DNA from: Chryseobacterium pennae
GTDB taxonomy: Bacteria; Bacteroidota; Bacteroidia; Flavobacteriales; Weeksellaceae
Length of the DNA: 64,000 nt
Assembly: GCF_003385515.1 (NCBI RefSeq)
Contig: NZ_QNVT01000015.1
Span: 62,001-126,000 of the forward strand
Reading direction: 5' to 3'
The stretch's first letter is position 1, and each line of letters opens with the position of its first letter. The notes under the pieces were generated by a model. The model was not told where the DNA came from and searched no databases. It worked only from the letters and a program-made list of their open reading frames with translations. Shown piece by piece: positions 40,101-47,451 of the stretch. Made by a program: the position numbers and the translations under genes.

Positions 40101-41324
40101 TTATGCGTCTAATTCTCCCGCAATAATATTCATACTACACATCGTCACAATGGCATCTGAAATTACAGAACCTGTAATCATTTCAGGATATGCCTGATAG
40201 TAGATGAAACATGGTCTTCTGAAGTGAAGTCTATAAGGGCTTCTTCCTCCGTCACTCACAAGATAGAAACCTAATTCTCCGTTTCCGCCTTCTACTGCAT
40301 GATAAACTTCTCCTTTCGGTACATCAGTTTCTCCCATTACAATTTTGAAGTGGTAGATCAAAGCTTCCATTTTCTGATATACATCTGCTTTTTCAGGAAG
40401 ATAGAAATCAGGAACATCCGCGTGAAATGGTCCTTCCGGAAGGTTTTCGTATGCTTGTTTGATAATTTTTAGGGATTCCCAGATTTCCTGTTGACGAACC
40501 ATGAAACGGTCGTAAGTATCTCCTGAAGTTCCTACAGGAATAATAAAGTCGAAATCCTCGTATGAAGAATAAGGCTGTGCAACTCTCACATCATAATCTA
40601 CACCTGCTGCACGTAAGTTTGGACCTGTGAAACCGTAGCTTAATGCTCTTTCCGCAGAAATTGCTCCTGTACCGATGGTTCTGTCCATAAAAATTCTGTT
40701 TCTTTCTAATAAAGTACCGAATTCTTTAAATCTTGCAGGGAAAGTTTTTAAGAAGTCCTGTAACAACTCATGGAATTTAGGGGTGAAATCTCTTTCAAAT
40801 CCTCCGATTCTTCCCATGTTCGTTGTCATCCTTGCACCGCAGATCTGCTCATACATATCATAAATACGTTCTCTTTCGATGAACATATAAGTAAGACCTG
40901 TAATTGCTCCTGAGTCCATTCCGGTTACCCCGTTACAGATCAGGTGGTCACCGATTCTTGCCAGTTCCATTAGGATAACACGCATATAGTCTACACGCTT
41001 TGGAACTTCAACGCCAATCAGTTTTTCTACTGTCATATGCCAACCTAAGTTATTGATCGGTGCAGAACAGTAATTCATACGGTCTGTAAGGGTAGTGATC
41101 TGAGAATAGTTTCTTCTTTCAGAAATTTTCTCAAATGCTCTGTGGATATATCCTACGGTTTGCTCAGCATGAAGGATTCTTTCTCCATCCATCGTTAAGA
41201 TATTCTGGAAAATCCCGTGAGTAGCAGGGTGGGTAGGTCCTAAATTGAGGGTATATAATTGTCCGTCAATCTGTTCCTTACTTTCGTACTGGTTTAGTAT
41301 ATTAGATAATGAGTTATCTTTCAT
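40101..41324 (-). CDS. nuoD: NADH-quinone oxidoreductase subunit D
   Basis: A 407-residue 49-kDa-type subunit that lines the quinone site. Motifs are LGPTHPATHG, GYIHRAFEKISERRNY, RVILMELARIGDHL, a run with GGFERDF, and the C-terminal GELGFYLVSDGGRSPYRLHFRRPCF. NuoC is a separate gene here, unlike the NuoCD fusion of E. coli. Normal length. Confidence 0.97.
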   Translation of the reverse strand: MKDNSLSNILNQYESKEQIDGQLYTLNLGPTHPATHGIFQNILTMDGERILHAEQTVGYIHRAFEKISERRNYSQITTLTDRMNYCSAPINNLGWHMTVEKLIGVEVPKRVDYMRVILMELARIGDHLICNGVTGMDSGAITGLTYMFIERERIYDMYEQICGARMTTNMGRIGGFERDFTPKFHELLQDFLKTFPARFKEFGTLLERNRIFMDRTIGTGAISAERALSYGFTGPNLRAAGVDYDVRVAQPYSSYEDFDFIIPVGTSGDTYDRFMVRQQEIWESLKIIKQAYENLPEGPFHADVPDFYLPEKADVYQKMEALIYHFKIVMGETDVPKGEVYHAVEGGNGELGFYLVSDGGRSPYRLHFRRPCFIYYQAYPEMITGSVISDAIVTMCSMNIIAGELDA

Positions 41325-41327
41325 AAT

Positions 41328-41383
41328 GATTGCTTTTAGCTATTTGCTTCTGGCTGTTGGCTGCCTGCCATTGGCCTTTCGCT
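41328..41383. repeat. Heptanucleotide-period spacer, nuoC-nuoD
   Basis: Eight consecutive in-register 7-mers fill almost the whole gap: GATTGCT, TTTAGCT, ATTTGCT, TCTGGCT, GTTGGCT, GCCTGCC, ATTGGCC and TTTCGCT. All have GC at positions 5-6; consensus NTTNGCT, as in the nuoE-nuoF spacer. Confidence 0.82.
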
Positions 41384-41385
41384 TT

Positions 41386-41880
41386 TTATCTTCCGAACAT
41401 ATTATCGTCCTTATCGGTTCTTGTACCGTCTTCAAGTCGATATTCCTTCAACATTGGGTGGTATCCAAGATCTTCCATATTCAGAATAGGTCTAAGATCC
41501 GGGTGTCCTTTAAATTTAATCCCATAAAAGTCAAACGTTTCTCTTTCCATCCAGTTAGCACCGGCATATAGATCAGTAAGAGAATCCACTTCGATATTTT
41601 CTCTGGACATAAAGATCTTCAGACGTAATCTGAAGTTGGCCATCATATTATGTAAATGGTATACAACACCTATTTCCTTATCCGGGAATTCAGGGTAATG
41701 AATACCACAGATATCTGTAAGGAAATTAAATTCCAGTGTTGAATCTTTAAGATAGTGAATGATCTTCTTGATATCTTCTTTCTTCACTTCAATGGTCAGC
41801 ATTCCATAAGGCTCTGAGCTTGAAATAACAGATTCCGGAAATTCTCTGGTGATTGCTTCTAATACAAATTCGTTTGTCAT
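41386..41880 (-). CDS. nuoC: NADH-quinone oxidoreductase subunit C
   Basis: A 164-residue 30-kDa-type subunit. Recognisable parts are FLTDICGIHYPE, GVVYHLHNMMANFRLRLKI, WMERETFDFYGIKFKGHPDLRPIL (family block ExYDMFGIxFxGHPdLRRI) and a short C-terminal YRLEDGTR. It is stand-alone and slightly short. It starts 6 bases after nuoB. Confidence 0.94.
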   Translation of the reverse strand: MTNEFVLEAITREFPESVISSSEPYGMLTIEVKKEDIKKIIHYLKDSTLEFNFLTDICGIHYPEFPDKEIGVVYHLHNMMANFRLRLKIFMSRENIEVDSLTDLYAGANWMERETFDFYGIKFKGHPDLRPILNMEDLGYHPMLKEYRLEDGTRTDKDDNMFGR

Positions 41881-41886
41881 TTCCGT

Positions 41887-42447
41887 TTAGTTGCTTATGT
41901 TGTAAGAATCTAATAATTTCTGATATTCAGGCATATCTCTTCTTCTGATGCTTTCGCTTTCTGCAAGAGCCTGTACCTGCATTACTCCTTCAATGATCTG
42001 TTCTGGTCTTGGAGGACATCCAGGAACATAAACGTCTACCGGAATAATTTTATCAATTCCCTGAAGTACAGAGTAAGTATCAAAAATACCTCCGCTGGAA
42101 GCACAAGCGCCAACAGCCACTACCCATTTCGGCTCTGCCATCTGAGTATATACTTCTTTAAGAACTGGTCCTAATTTCTTTGATATAGTTCCACAAACCA
42201 TCAGCATATCAGCTTGTCTTGGAGAGAAAGAGTTTCTTTCCATTCCAAATCTTGATGCATCATAAGTAGGGTTCAGGGTAGCCATAAACTCAATACCACA
42301 ACAAGAGGTTGCAAATGGCAATGGCCAAAGTGAAAACTTTCTTGCCATCCCGATTACACTGCTCAGTTTTGTTGCGAAAAACCCTTCTCCTTCATATCCT
42401 TCGGGAGCAGGTGCATCTGTTCTTATTACTGGTTTTTTATCTGACAT
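41887..42447 (-). CDS. nuoB: NADH-quinone oxidoreductase subunit B
   Basis: A 186-residue PSST-type subunit that holds the terminal cluster N2. The ligands are ATSCCGIEFMA (adjacent cysteines), VGACASSGG and YVPGCPPRPE. It donates electrons to quinone together with NuoD. Normal length. Confidence 0.97.
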   Translation of the reverse strand: MSDKKPVIRTDAPAPEGYEGEGFFATKLSSVIGMARKFSLWPLPFATSCCGIEFMATLNPTYDASRFGMERNSFSPRQADMLMVCGTISKKLGPVLKEVYTQMAEPKWVVAVGACASSGGIFDTYSVLQGIDKIIPVDVYVPGCPPRPEQIIEGVMQVQALAESESIRRRDMPEYQKLLDSYNISN

Positions 42448-42450
42448 TTC

Positions 42451-42534
42451 TTAGATTTTAGATTTTAAACTTTAGGATAAGATGTTTATTACTGTCTCTT
42501 ATCTAAAATTTATAATTTTTAATTTATAATTATC
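42451..42534. repeat. Heptanucleotide-period spacer, nuoA-nuoB
   Basis: Twelve consecutive 7-mers cover the gap: TTAGATT twice, TTAAACT, TTAGGAT and so on, then TATCTAA and four AATTTAT-type units. The last part is the approximate reverse complement of the first, as in the nuoG-nuoH spacer. Confidence 0.75.
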
Positions 42535-42906
42535 CTACTTGTCCCAATCTAGTGCTCCACGTTTCCAAACATAGAAAAACGCCACGAAGAAGATCGCAAC
42601 GAACGTAAGTACAGCCAGGAACCCTTCCATACCGAATTCTCTGAAATTTACCGCATAAGGATAAAAGAATACGATTTCAATATCGAATAGTACAAACAAT
42701 ACCGCAGTCAGGAAGTACTTGATAGAAAATGGCGTTCTTGCATTTCCTTCACTAGGAACTCCACATTCCCAGCTTTGGTTTTTTACAGAGTCTCCTTTTT
42801 TCTGCTTAGGACCTAAGAAATGTGCTCCAAGTAAAGAAACAGCGACAAATCCTACTGCTACACCAGCCTGGATAAGGATTGGAATATAACTTTCAGGTAA
42901 ATTCAT
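42535..42906 (-). CDS. nuoA: NADH-quinone oxidoreductase subunit A
   Basis: A 123-residue, three-helix membrane subunit. Key elements are SWECGVPSEGNARTPFSIKYFLTAVLFVLFDIEIVFFYPYA with the conserved ECG loop, DxE and FFYP. It is the first gene of the operon. A -7 box lies at 42930-42937, 24 bases ahead of its ATG. Confidence 0.95.
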   Translation of the reverse strand: MNLPESYIPILIQAGVAVGFVAVSLLGAHFLGPKQKKGDSVKNQSWECGVPSEGNARTPFSIKYFLTAVLFVLFDIEIVFFYPYAVNFREFGMEGFLAVLTFVAIFFVAFFYVWKRGALDWDK

Positions 42907-42929
42907 TTTTGCATTATTATCTCAATTTG

Positions 42930-42937
42930 CAAATTTA
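42930..42937 (-). promoter_or_regulatory. TAnnTTTG -7 box of the nuo operon
   Basis: Minus-strand TAAATTTG, with the ATG of nuoA 24 bases downstream. A -33 TTTG is not seen at the normal distance, so the promoter call rests on one box. Confidence 0.45.
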
Positions 42938-43028
42938 ACGAATAAACAATAAAGCATGAAATTTATGAGCTTAAAAGTCGGATGAAAATAGAGAAAAGCT
43001 ACAATTTAGAATCAATAAAAATAACGAG

Positions 43029-43205
43029 TTATTTCTTCATTTTTTTAAGAAGAGAGTAGGCCATAAATGCAATATATCCAAAAAGAACACTTGCAAAAAC
43101 AATATTAATTACTGTATTTGTCCTTCCATCCTGAGACTGAAAAAAGAAATTGTAAGCAATAAATCCTGCGATTAAAACAGCGAAAATGATAAGTTGTGGT
43201 TTCAT
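43029..43205 (-). CDS. 58-residue two-helix membrane protein, unknown
   Basis: A short gene from the ATG at 43205 to the TAA at 43031-43029. It has two hydrophobic helices (PQLIIFAVLIAGFIAYNFFF and TVINIVFASVLFGYIAFMAY) joined by a short polar loop (SQDGRTN) and ends in a basic tail KKMKK. The composition is fully coding-like, and it sits alone in the same orientation between the GNAT gene and nuoA. Function unknown. A start further upstream is not available in frame. Confidence 0.6.
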   Translation of the reverse strand: MKPQLIIFAVLIAGFIAYNFFFQSQDGRTNTVINIVFASVLFGYIAFMAYSLLKKMKK

Positions 43206-43261
43206 GAGGTGAAAAGGGGTTAAGAGTGGAAGAGTTTTTAGAGCGAGGCTTTAATTTTATC

Positions 43262-44395
43262 TCACCCGTTATTTATCATCATCGAATATGTTCTTCTTCT
43301 CTTGTGGTTCACAGGATTATAGTCCTGCCACAGGAGCTGAACACTTTTGTTTTCCTCCAGTTCCGGATTGGTTTCTGCAAAATCGATTCCCATGCTTGTA
43401 AACCGGACAAAGATTTCTTTAAAGATAATAGCAGTTACACCACGTCTTTGGTATTCAGGATGAATCCCGATCAGGTAAAAATTGGCACGGTCATTTTTCT
43501 TGCTGGCCTGTAAAAAATGCCACCACCCGAAAGGAAATAGCTTTCCTTTTGACTTCTGTAAAGCCTTCGAATAAGAGGGCATCGTAATGGCAAAAGAAAC
43601 CAATTGCTGGTTTTCATCCACTACACAGATTACATAGTTTTTATCAATAAACGGGAAGTATTTTTCCTTGTAGGTTTTGATCTGTTCTTCTGAGATTGGC
43701 GTGTAAGTAGAAAGATGCTTATAGGTTTCGTCCAATAATTTGAACATAGGTTCTACATAAGGGAGAATTTCTTCCTTTGATTTAAATTTGAGAACACTGA
43801 GCTTATATTTTTGAGCAATTAATCCACTGAATTTTTCTACTTTTTCAGGAAGTACCTTCGGGAAATTCATTTCATATTCTACCCATTCTTTTTCCTTGGT
43901 TAATCCAAGATTTTCAAGATGTTTTGGGTAGTATGCATGATTGTAAATTCCAATCATTGTTGCCAGTTTATCAAATCCCATTGTCAGCATCCCTGCTTTG
44001 TCAAGATTTGTAAAACCCATTGGGCCTTCAATCTTGTCAATCTTGTGTTCTTTAGCGTAATCAATTGCAATTTGAATTAAAGCTTTGGAAACTTCAGAAT
44101 CATCAATGAAATCTATCCAGCCAAATCGTACCTTTTTGATGCCTAATTCCTTTTCTTCCTTATGATTGATAATTACAGCTATTCTTCCAACTACCTTATT
44201 GTCTTTTATGGCCAGATATTGTTTAGACTCTGAATAATCTAAGGCCGGATTTTCCTTTGCATCCCAAATTTTCATTTCATCTTTAATAAAGGATGGAACA
44301 TAGTATGGATTATTTTTGTATAAATCCATTGGAAATCTTACGAATTGCTTGAGCTGACCAGCTGTTTTTACTTCAATAATAGAAATTGTAGACAT
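43262..44395 (-). CDS. GNAT-fold N-acetyltransferase-like protein
   Basis: A 377-residue protein. The N-terminal part (ALDYSESKQYLAIKDNKVVGRIAVIIN, GWIDFIDDSEVSKALI) looks like one GNAT half. The C-terminal part contains the acetyl-CoA loop pattern FYLIGIHPEYQRRGVTAIIF, so two GNAT-like modules appear in tandem. Relatives are often annotated only as hypothetical or GNAT family; the substrate is unknown. It is transcribed on its own from a -7 box at 44418-44425. Confidence 0.72.
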   Translation of the reverse strand: MSTISIIEVKTAGQLKQFVRFPMDLYKNNPYYVPSFIKDEMKIWDAKENPALDYSESKQYLAIKDNKVVGRIAVIINHKEEKELGIKKVRFGWIDFIDDSEVSKALIQIAIDYAKEHKIDKIEGPMGFTNLDKAGMLTMGFDKLATMIGIYNHAYYPKHLENLGLTKEKEWVEYEMNFPKVLPEKVEKFSGLIAQKYKLSVLKFKSKEEILPYVEPMFKLLDETYKHLSTYTPISEEQIKTYKEKYFPFIDKNYVICVVDENQQLVSFAITMPSYSKALQKSKGKLFPFGWWHFLQASKKNDRANFYLIGIHPEYQRRGVTAIIFKEIFVRFTSMGIDFAETNPELEENKSVQLLWQDYNPVNHKRRRTYSMMINNG

Positions 44396-44417
44396 GTTTT
44401 TTGAGGTAATTTAAGGA

Positions 44418-44425
44418 CAAATATA
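44418..44425 (-). promoter_or_regulatory. TAnnTTTG -7 box for GNAT gene
   Basis: Minus-strand TATATTTG lies 22 bases upstream of the ATG at 44395. No good -33 box is seen. Confidence 0.45.
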
Positions 44426-44500
44426 AATAATAATATCGGATACTTTGGCACAGTTTTTATATCATTATGGTTAAAAATTGATCACAAAATCTAAATAAAA

Positions 44501-45211
44501 ATGACGGGTTATTATATCATTATTGGGATTTCAATGCTGGTGAGCTGGTGGGTTTCGTCCAGGCTGAAATCAAAATTTGAATATTATTCCAAAGTACATC
44601 TCCAAAATGGACTTTCGGGGAAAGAAGTAGCGGAAAAAATGTTGAGAGATAACGGAATTAATGATGTTCAGGTAATATCAGTTCCCGGGCAGTTGACGGA
44701 CCACTATAATCCGGCAGATAAAACAGTAAACCTTTCAGAAGGGGTTTATATGCAGAGAAATGCAGCAGCTGCAGCTGTAGCGGCTCACGAATGTGGGCAT
44801 GCCGTACAGCACGCAGTAGGATACTCAATGTTGAATTTACGTTCCAAATTGGTTCCGGTTGTAAATATAAGTTCCAACCTGATGCAGTTTGTTCTTATTG
44901 CAGGTATTGCGATAATGGCAGCTACGAGAACAGTGGACAATCCTAACGGAAATACAGCCATTCTGGCTATTGGTGTAGCTATGTTTGCAGTAACCACTCT
45001 GTTTGCTTTTGTAACATTGCCGGTGGAGTATGATGCAAGTAACAGAGCGATGAAGTGGCTTAAAGATACAGGTACTGTAACTGCTGAAGAATTTGTAGGC
45101 GTTCAGGATAGTTTAAGATGGGCAGCGAGAACATATGTTGTAGCAGCTTTAGGATCTTTAGCTCAGCTGCTTTACTGGGGATCTTTGCTTCTCAGCGGAA
45201 GAAGGGATTAA
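44501..45211 (+). CDS. YugP-type zinc metallopeptidase
   Basis: A 236-residue integral membrane protein of the Zn_peptidase_2 family. It has an N-terminal helix, the catalytic AVAAHECGHAVQHAVGY (HExxH near residues 96-100), and three further hydrophobic helices (FVLIAGIAIMAAT, ILAIGVAMFAVTTLFAFVTLP, LGSLAQLLYWGSLLLS). EYDASNRAMKWL supplies the conserved downstream block with a probable third ligand. Role unknown. Its stop codon shares the palindrome TTAA with the stop of the convergent YigZ gene (4-base overlap). Confidence 0.88.
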   Translation: MTGYYIIIGISMLVSWWVSSRLKSKFEYYSKVHLQNGLSGKEVAEKMLRDNGINDVQVISVPGQLTDHYNPADKTVNLSEGVYMQRNAAAAAVAAHECGHAVQHAVGYSMLNLRSKLVPVVNISSNLMQFVLIAGIAIMAATRTVDNPNGNTAILAIGVAMFAVTTLFAFVTLPVEYDASNRAMKWLKDTGTVTAEEFVGVQDSLRWAARTYVVAALGSLAQLLYWGSLLLSGRRD

Positions 45212-45813
45212 TCATTAAATTCAAATGAAACATATTGCATCTCGGATAATTTTTCTGAGATGCTTTCTTTTTGGGCCAGTTTTAATGAGGCGGTAAGGAT
45301 GCAGTTTTCATTGGCATCAAAGTTTACCACCTTAGCCTCAAATTTTGAAAGCAGGGTAAAGATGGTATTCTGCTGATTGAAGTTGAACTGGATCTCAATT
45401 TCTGTTTCCAGTTCTCTTGTGATAATATTGGCTTCTTCTAATGTGATCTTTGCAGATTCTTTGTAAGCTTTCACTAAACCTGAAACGCCTAGTTTGGTTC
45501 CCCCATAATAACGGACTGAAATAACTAAGACATTAGTGATCTCATGGGCTAATAATTGATTGTAAATAGGTAACCCTGCACTTCCTGAAGGTTCACCATC
45601 ATCATTAGCTCGGTAATTCTCAGCATTTAATCCCATTCTGAAAGCATAACAGTGATGGGTCGCTTTGGGGTGTTCTTCTCTGACCTTTTCCAATGCAGCT
45701 TTCAGTTCCTTTTCATTAGTAACCGGGAAAGCAAATCCGATAAACTTGCTTCCTTTTTCTTTTAATAAGGTGTTTTCTATAGGTTTTTCTATGGTTTTGT
45801 ATTCAAACGTCAT
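45208..45813 (-). CDS. YigZ/IMPACT family protein
   Basis: A 201-residue protein with the IMPACT (UPF0029) domain in the first ~125 residues: KGSKFIGFAFPV, HPKATHHCYAFRMG, NDDGEPSGSAGLPI and YYGGTKLGVSGLVKAY. The C-terminal part is the YigZ ferredoxin-like domain. Related proteins act near the ribosome and GCN2 regulation in eukaryotes; the bacterial role is not settled. Its 3' end meets the zinc peptidase gene convergently. Confidence 0.9.
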   Translation of the reverse strand: MTFEYKTIEKPIENTLLKEKGSKFIGFAFPVTNEKELKAALEKVREEHPKATHHCYAFRMGLNAENYRANDDGEPSGSAGLPIYNQLLAHEITNVLVISVRYYGGTKLGVSGLVKAYKESAKITLEEANIITRELETEIEIQFNFNQQNTIFTLLSKFEAKVVNFDANENCILTASLKLAQKESISEKLSEMQYVSFEFND

Positions 45814-45875
45814 TCTGTATTCCGGCTTTGTATTTGCAAAAATATTAAATGCTTTACAACTGGAGAAATAATAAT

Positions 45876-45901
45876 AAAAATGTCGTCAAATAATGACGAC
45901 A
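45876..45901 (-). terminator. Terminator of the double-glycine peptide pair
   Basis: TGTCGTCA / TGACGACA 8-base stem, 5-base loop, followed on the minus strand by TTTTT, 34 bases beyond the stop of the peptide gene at 45935. Confidence 0.85.
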
Positions 45902-45934
45902 CTTGTTTATACTTTATAGGTATTTATTCAATTG

Positions 45935-46096
45935 TTATACACAATAAACATCTCCACCGCCTCCACCTGAGTTTCTCCAGTAGCATTGTCTTGTGTTGGG
46001 TGGACATCCGTAAATGACCACGCAGTTCTCCATTTTTATTAATCCACCATTGATGGTTTTAAGATTCTCTCTTTTAATTTGCTTTAGATTTTTCAT
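45935..46096 (-). CDS. Double-glycine-leader cysteine-rich peptide 1
   Basis: A 53-residue peptide gene (ATG at 46096). The leader MKNLKQIKRENLKTINGG ends in the GG cleavage pair typical of C39-peptidase exported bacteriocins. The core of 35 residues has cysteines at 25, 31, 38 and 52 and a run of five glycines at 44-48. NCBI-style names for such genes in Chryseobacterium are bacteriocin-like protein. It lies 36 bases downstream of a sibling with a closely related leader and an unrelated core, and is closed by a terminator. No transporter or modifying enzyme lies nearby. Coding status rests on the leader similarity of the two peptides. Confidence 0.7.
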   Translation of the reverse strand: MKNLKQIKRENLKTINGGLIKMENCVVIYGCPPNTRQCYWRNSGGGGGDVYCV

Positions 46097-46132
46097 AGTA
46101 ATAGTTTGGTTAATTTGTATGGATTAATAATA

Positions 46133-46297
46133 TTAGCATGGGAAACTTCCTACTTCCCAAGGTGGTGGGCAGCTCATGCTTGATGGTGTCGGGCAGCAAT
46201 GTTGCCACTGAGCTGGATAATATGAACAACATTTTGGAGCGATACCTCCGCTTACTTTTTTCAGGTCTTCCCTTAAAACTTTCTTTAAATTTTTCAT
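46133..46297 (-). CDS. Double-glycine-leader cysteine-rich peptide 2
   Basis: A 54-residue peptide gene (ATG at 46297). The leader MKNLKKVLREDLKKVSGG matches peptide 1 at the same 18-residue length and ends in GG. The core has six cysteines at 23, 24, 34, 35, 43 and 54, arranged as two CC pairs and two single Cys, plus a Pro-rich segment (CPPPW). Three disulfides are possible. It is first of the pair; a near-consensus -7 box (TACCTTAG on the minus strand, near 46328) lies just upstream. Function unknown: a secreted disulfide-rich bacteriocin, signal or other exported peptide are all possible. Confidence 0.7.
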   Translation of the reverse strand: MKNLKKVLREDLKKVSGGIAPKCCSYYPAQWQHCCPTPSSMSCPPPWEVGSFPC

Positions 46298-46370
46298 GAT
46301 AATTTTTTTGGATATTACTAAGGTAAAGAAATTATTTCATTTCAGGGTGATAAACGGGCTTTTATTTTAA

Positions 46371-47387
46371 TTAAAAAAAGGAAATGGTATTATCCCTATA
46401 GTTTTCTGTTTTAGAAGGAATATGATTGAATTCCGGAGCTTTTGTGCCATTTCCTAATTTCAGGTTTTCATTTTTAATGATGATAGCTTCGTCCCAAAGA
46501 TCAGCATCAATGAATTGCTGTAAGGTGAAACGGCCTCCTTCAATAATAACAGACTGGATTTGTTCCCTGTATAAGGACTGCATCAAATCAGACAGAAAGT
46601 TCTCTTTTTTGATTTTAATGAATTCTATATGATCTTCTGTTCCTTCTTTTACAGCATTTAAAACTAATGTTCTGGCTTCGTTGTTGTAAATTTTGAAGTC
46701 TTGAGGAACCTTTAAATCAAAATCGATTAAAATTCTGACAGGATTAATTCCTTCAACGTTTCTTACAGTCAGGCTTGGGTTGTCACTTAAAGCAGTTTGT
46801 GTTCCTACTAAAATAGCATGTTCGTCTGCTCTTAGCTGATGGACGAACTGATTGGCTAAAGCATTGGATACAGCAGTTGGTTTAAAATCTTTATCTAAAA
46901 ATCCATCACCGGATTCTGCCCATTTCAGGATGATATAAGGTCTTTTCTTTTCATGGTAAGTGAAAAATCTTTTGTTCAGCTCAATGCATTCTTTTTCAAG
47001 AATACCTGAAACAGCTTCTATTTCTGCATCCTGAATGATCTTTTTTCCTTTTCCATTGACTTTATCATGAGAGTCCATAGCACCAATGACTACTTTTTTA
47101 AATCCTAATTCTTTAATTTTTAAAGCACATGGGGGCGTTTTTCCATAATGGGCACAGGGCTCCAGCGAAACATAAATCGTTGATTCAGGAATGAGATTTT
47201 TATCTTTCACTGAATTGATCGCATTGATTTCTGCATGGTTTTCACCTGCTTTATGATGGTATCCTTCTCCAATGATTTCTCCATTGTAAACAATTACACT
47301 TCCTACAAGGGGATTAGGGTAGGTGTTACCAAGGGCCTTTTGAGCCAGCTCGATACATCTTTTAATATATAGTTCGTCGTTATTCAT
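46371..47387 (-). CDS. ribD: Bifunctional riboflavin biosynthesis protein RibD
   Basis: A 338-residue deaminase/reductase. The N-terminal zinc deaminase has GENHAEINAI and LEPCAHYGKTPPC, then VNGKG. The C-terminal reductase has RPYILKWAESGDGFLD, AILVGTQTALSDNPSLTVR and VIIEGGRFTLQQFID. It converts the pyrimidine product of GTP cyclohydrolase II in two steps. Length is normal or slightly short. No other rib gene is in the window. Confidence 0.95.
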   Translation of the reverse strand: MNNDELYIKRCIELAQKALGNTYPNPLVGSVIVYNGEIIGEGYHHKAGENHAEINAINSVKDKNLIPESTIYVSLEPCAHYGKTPPCALKIKELGFKKVVIGAMDSHDKVNGKGKKIIQDAEIEAVSGILEKECIELNKRFFTYHEKKRPYIILKWAESGDGFLDKDFKPTAVSNALANQFVHQLRADEHAILVGTQTALSDNPSLTVRNVEGINPVRILIDFDLKVPQDFKIYNNEARTLVLNAVKEGTEDHIEFIKIKKENFLSDLMQSLYREQIQSVIIEGGRFTLQQFIDADLWDEAIIIKNENLKLGNGTKAPEFNHIPSKTENYRDNTISFF

Positions 47388-47400
47388 ATTGTATAAAAAG

Positions 47401-47430
47401 AAAAAGCGAAGACAAATTGCTTTGCTCCGC
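47401..47430 (-). terminator. Terminator of the DUF349 gene
   Basis: GCGAAG-a-CAAA at 47406-47416 pairs with TTTG-CTCCGC at 47421-47430 (one bulge, one G-T), followed on the minus strand by TTTTTCTTTTT. It lies between DUF349 and ribD. Confidence 0.65.
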
Positions 47431-47451
47431 CCTTATTTATTGTATTAAAAT

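Noticed and set aside
29842..42534. CRISPR array in the nuo spacers
   Set aside because: The repeat unit is 7 bases, degenerate and without spacers of constant length; no cas gene is in the window.
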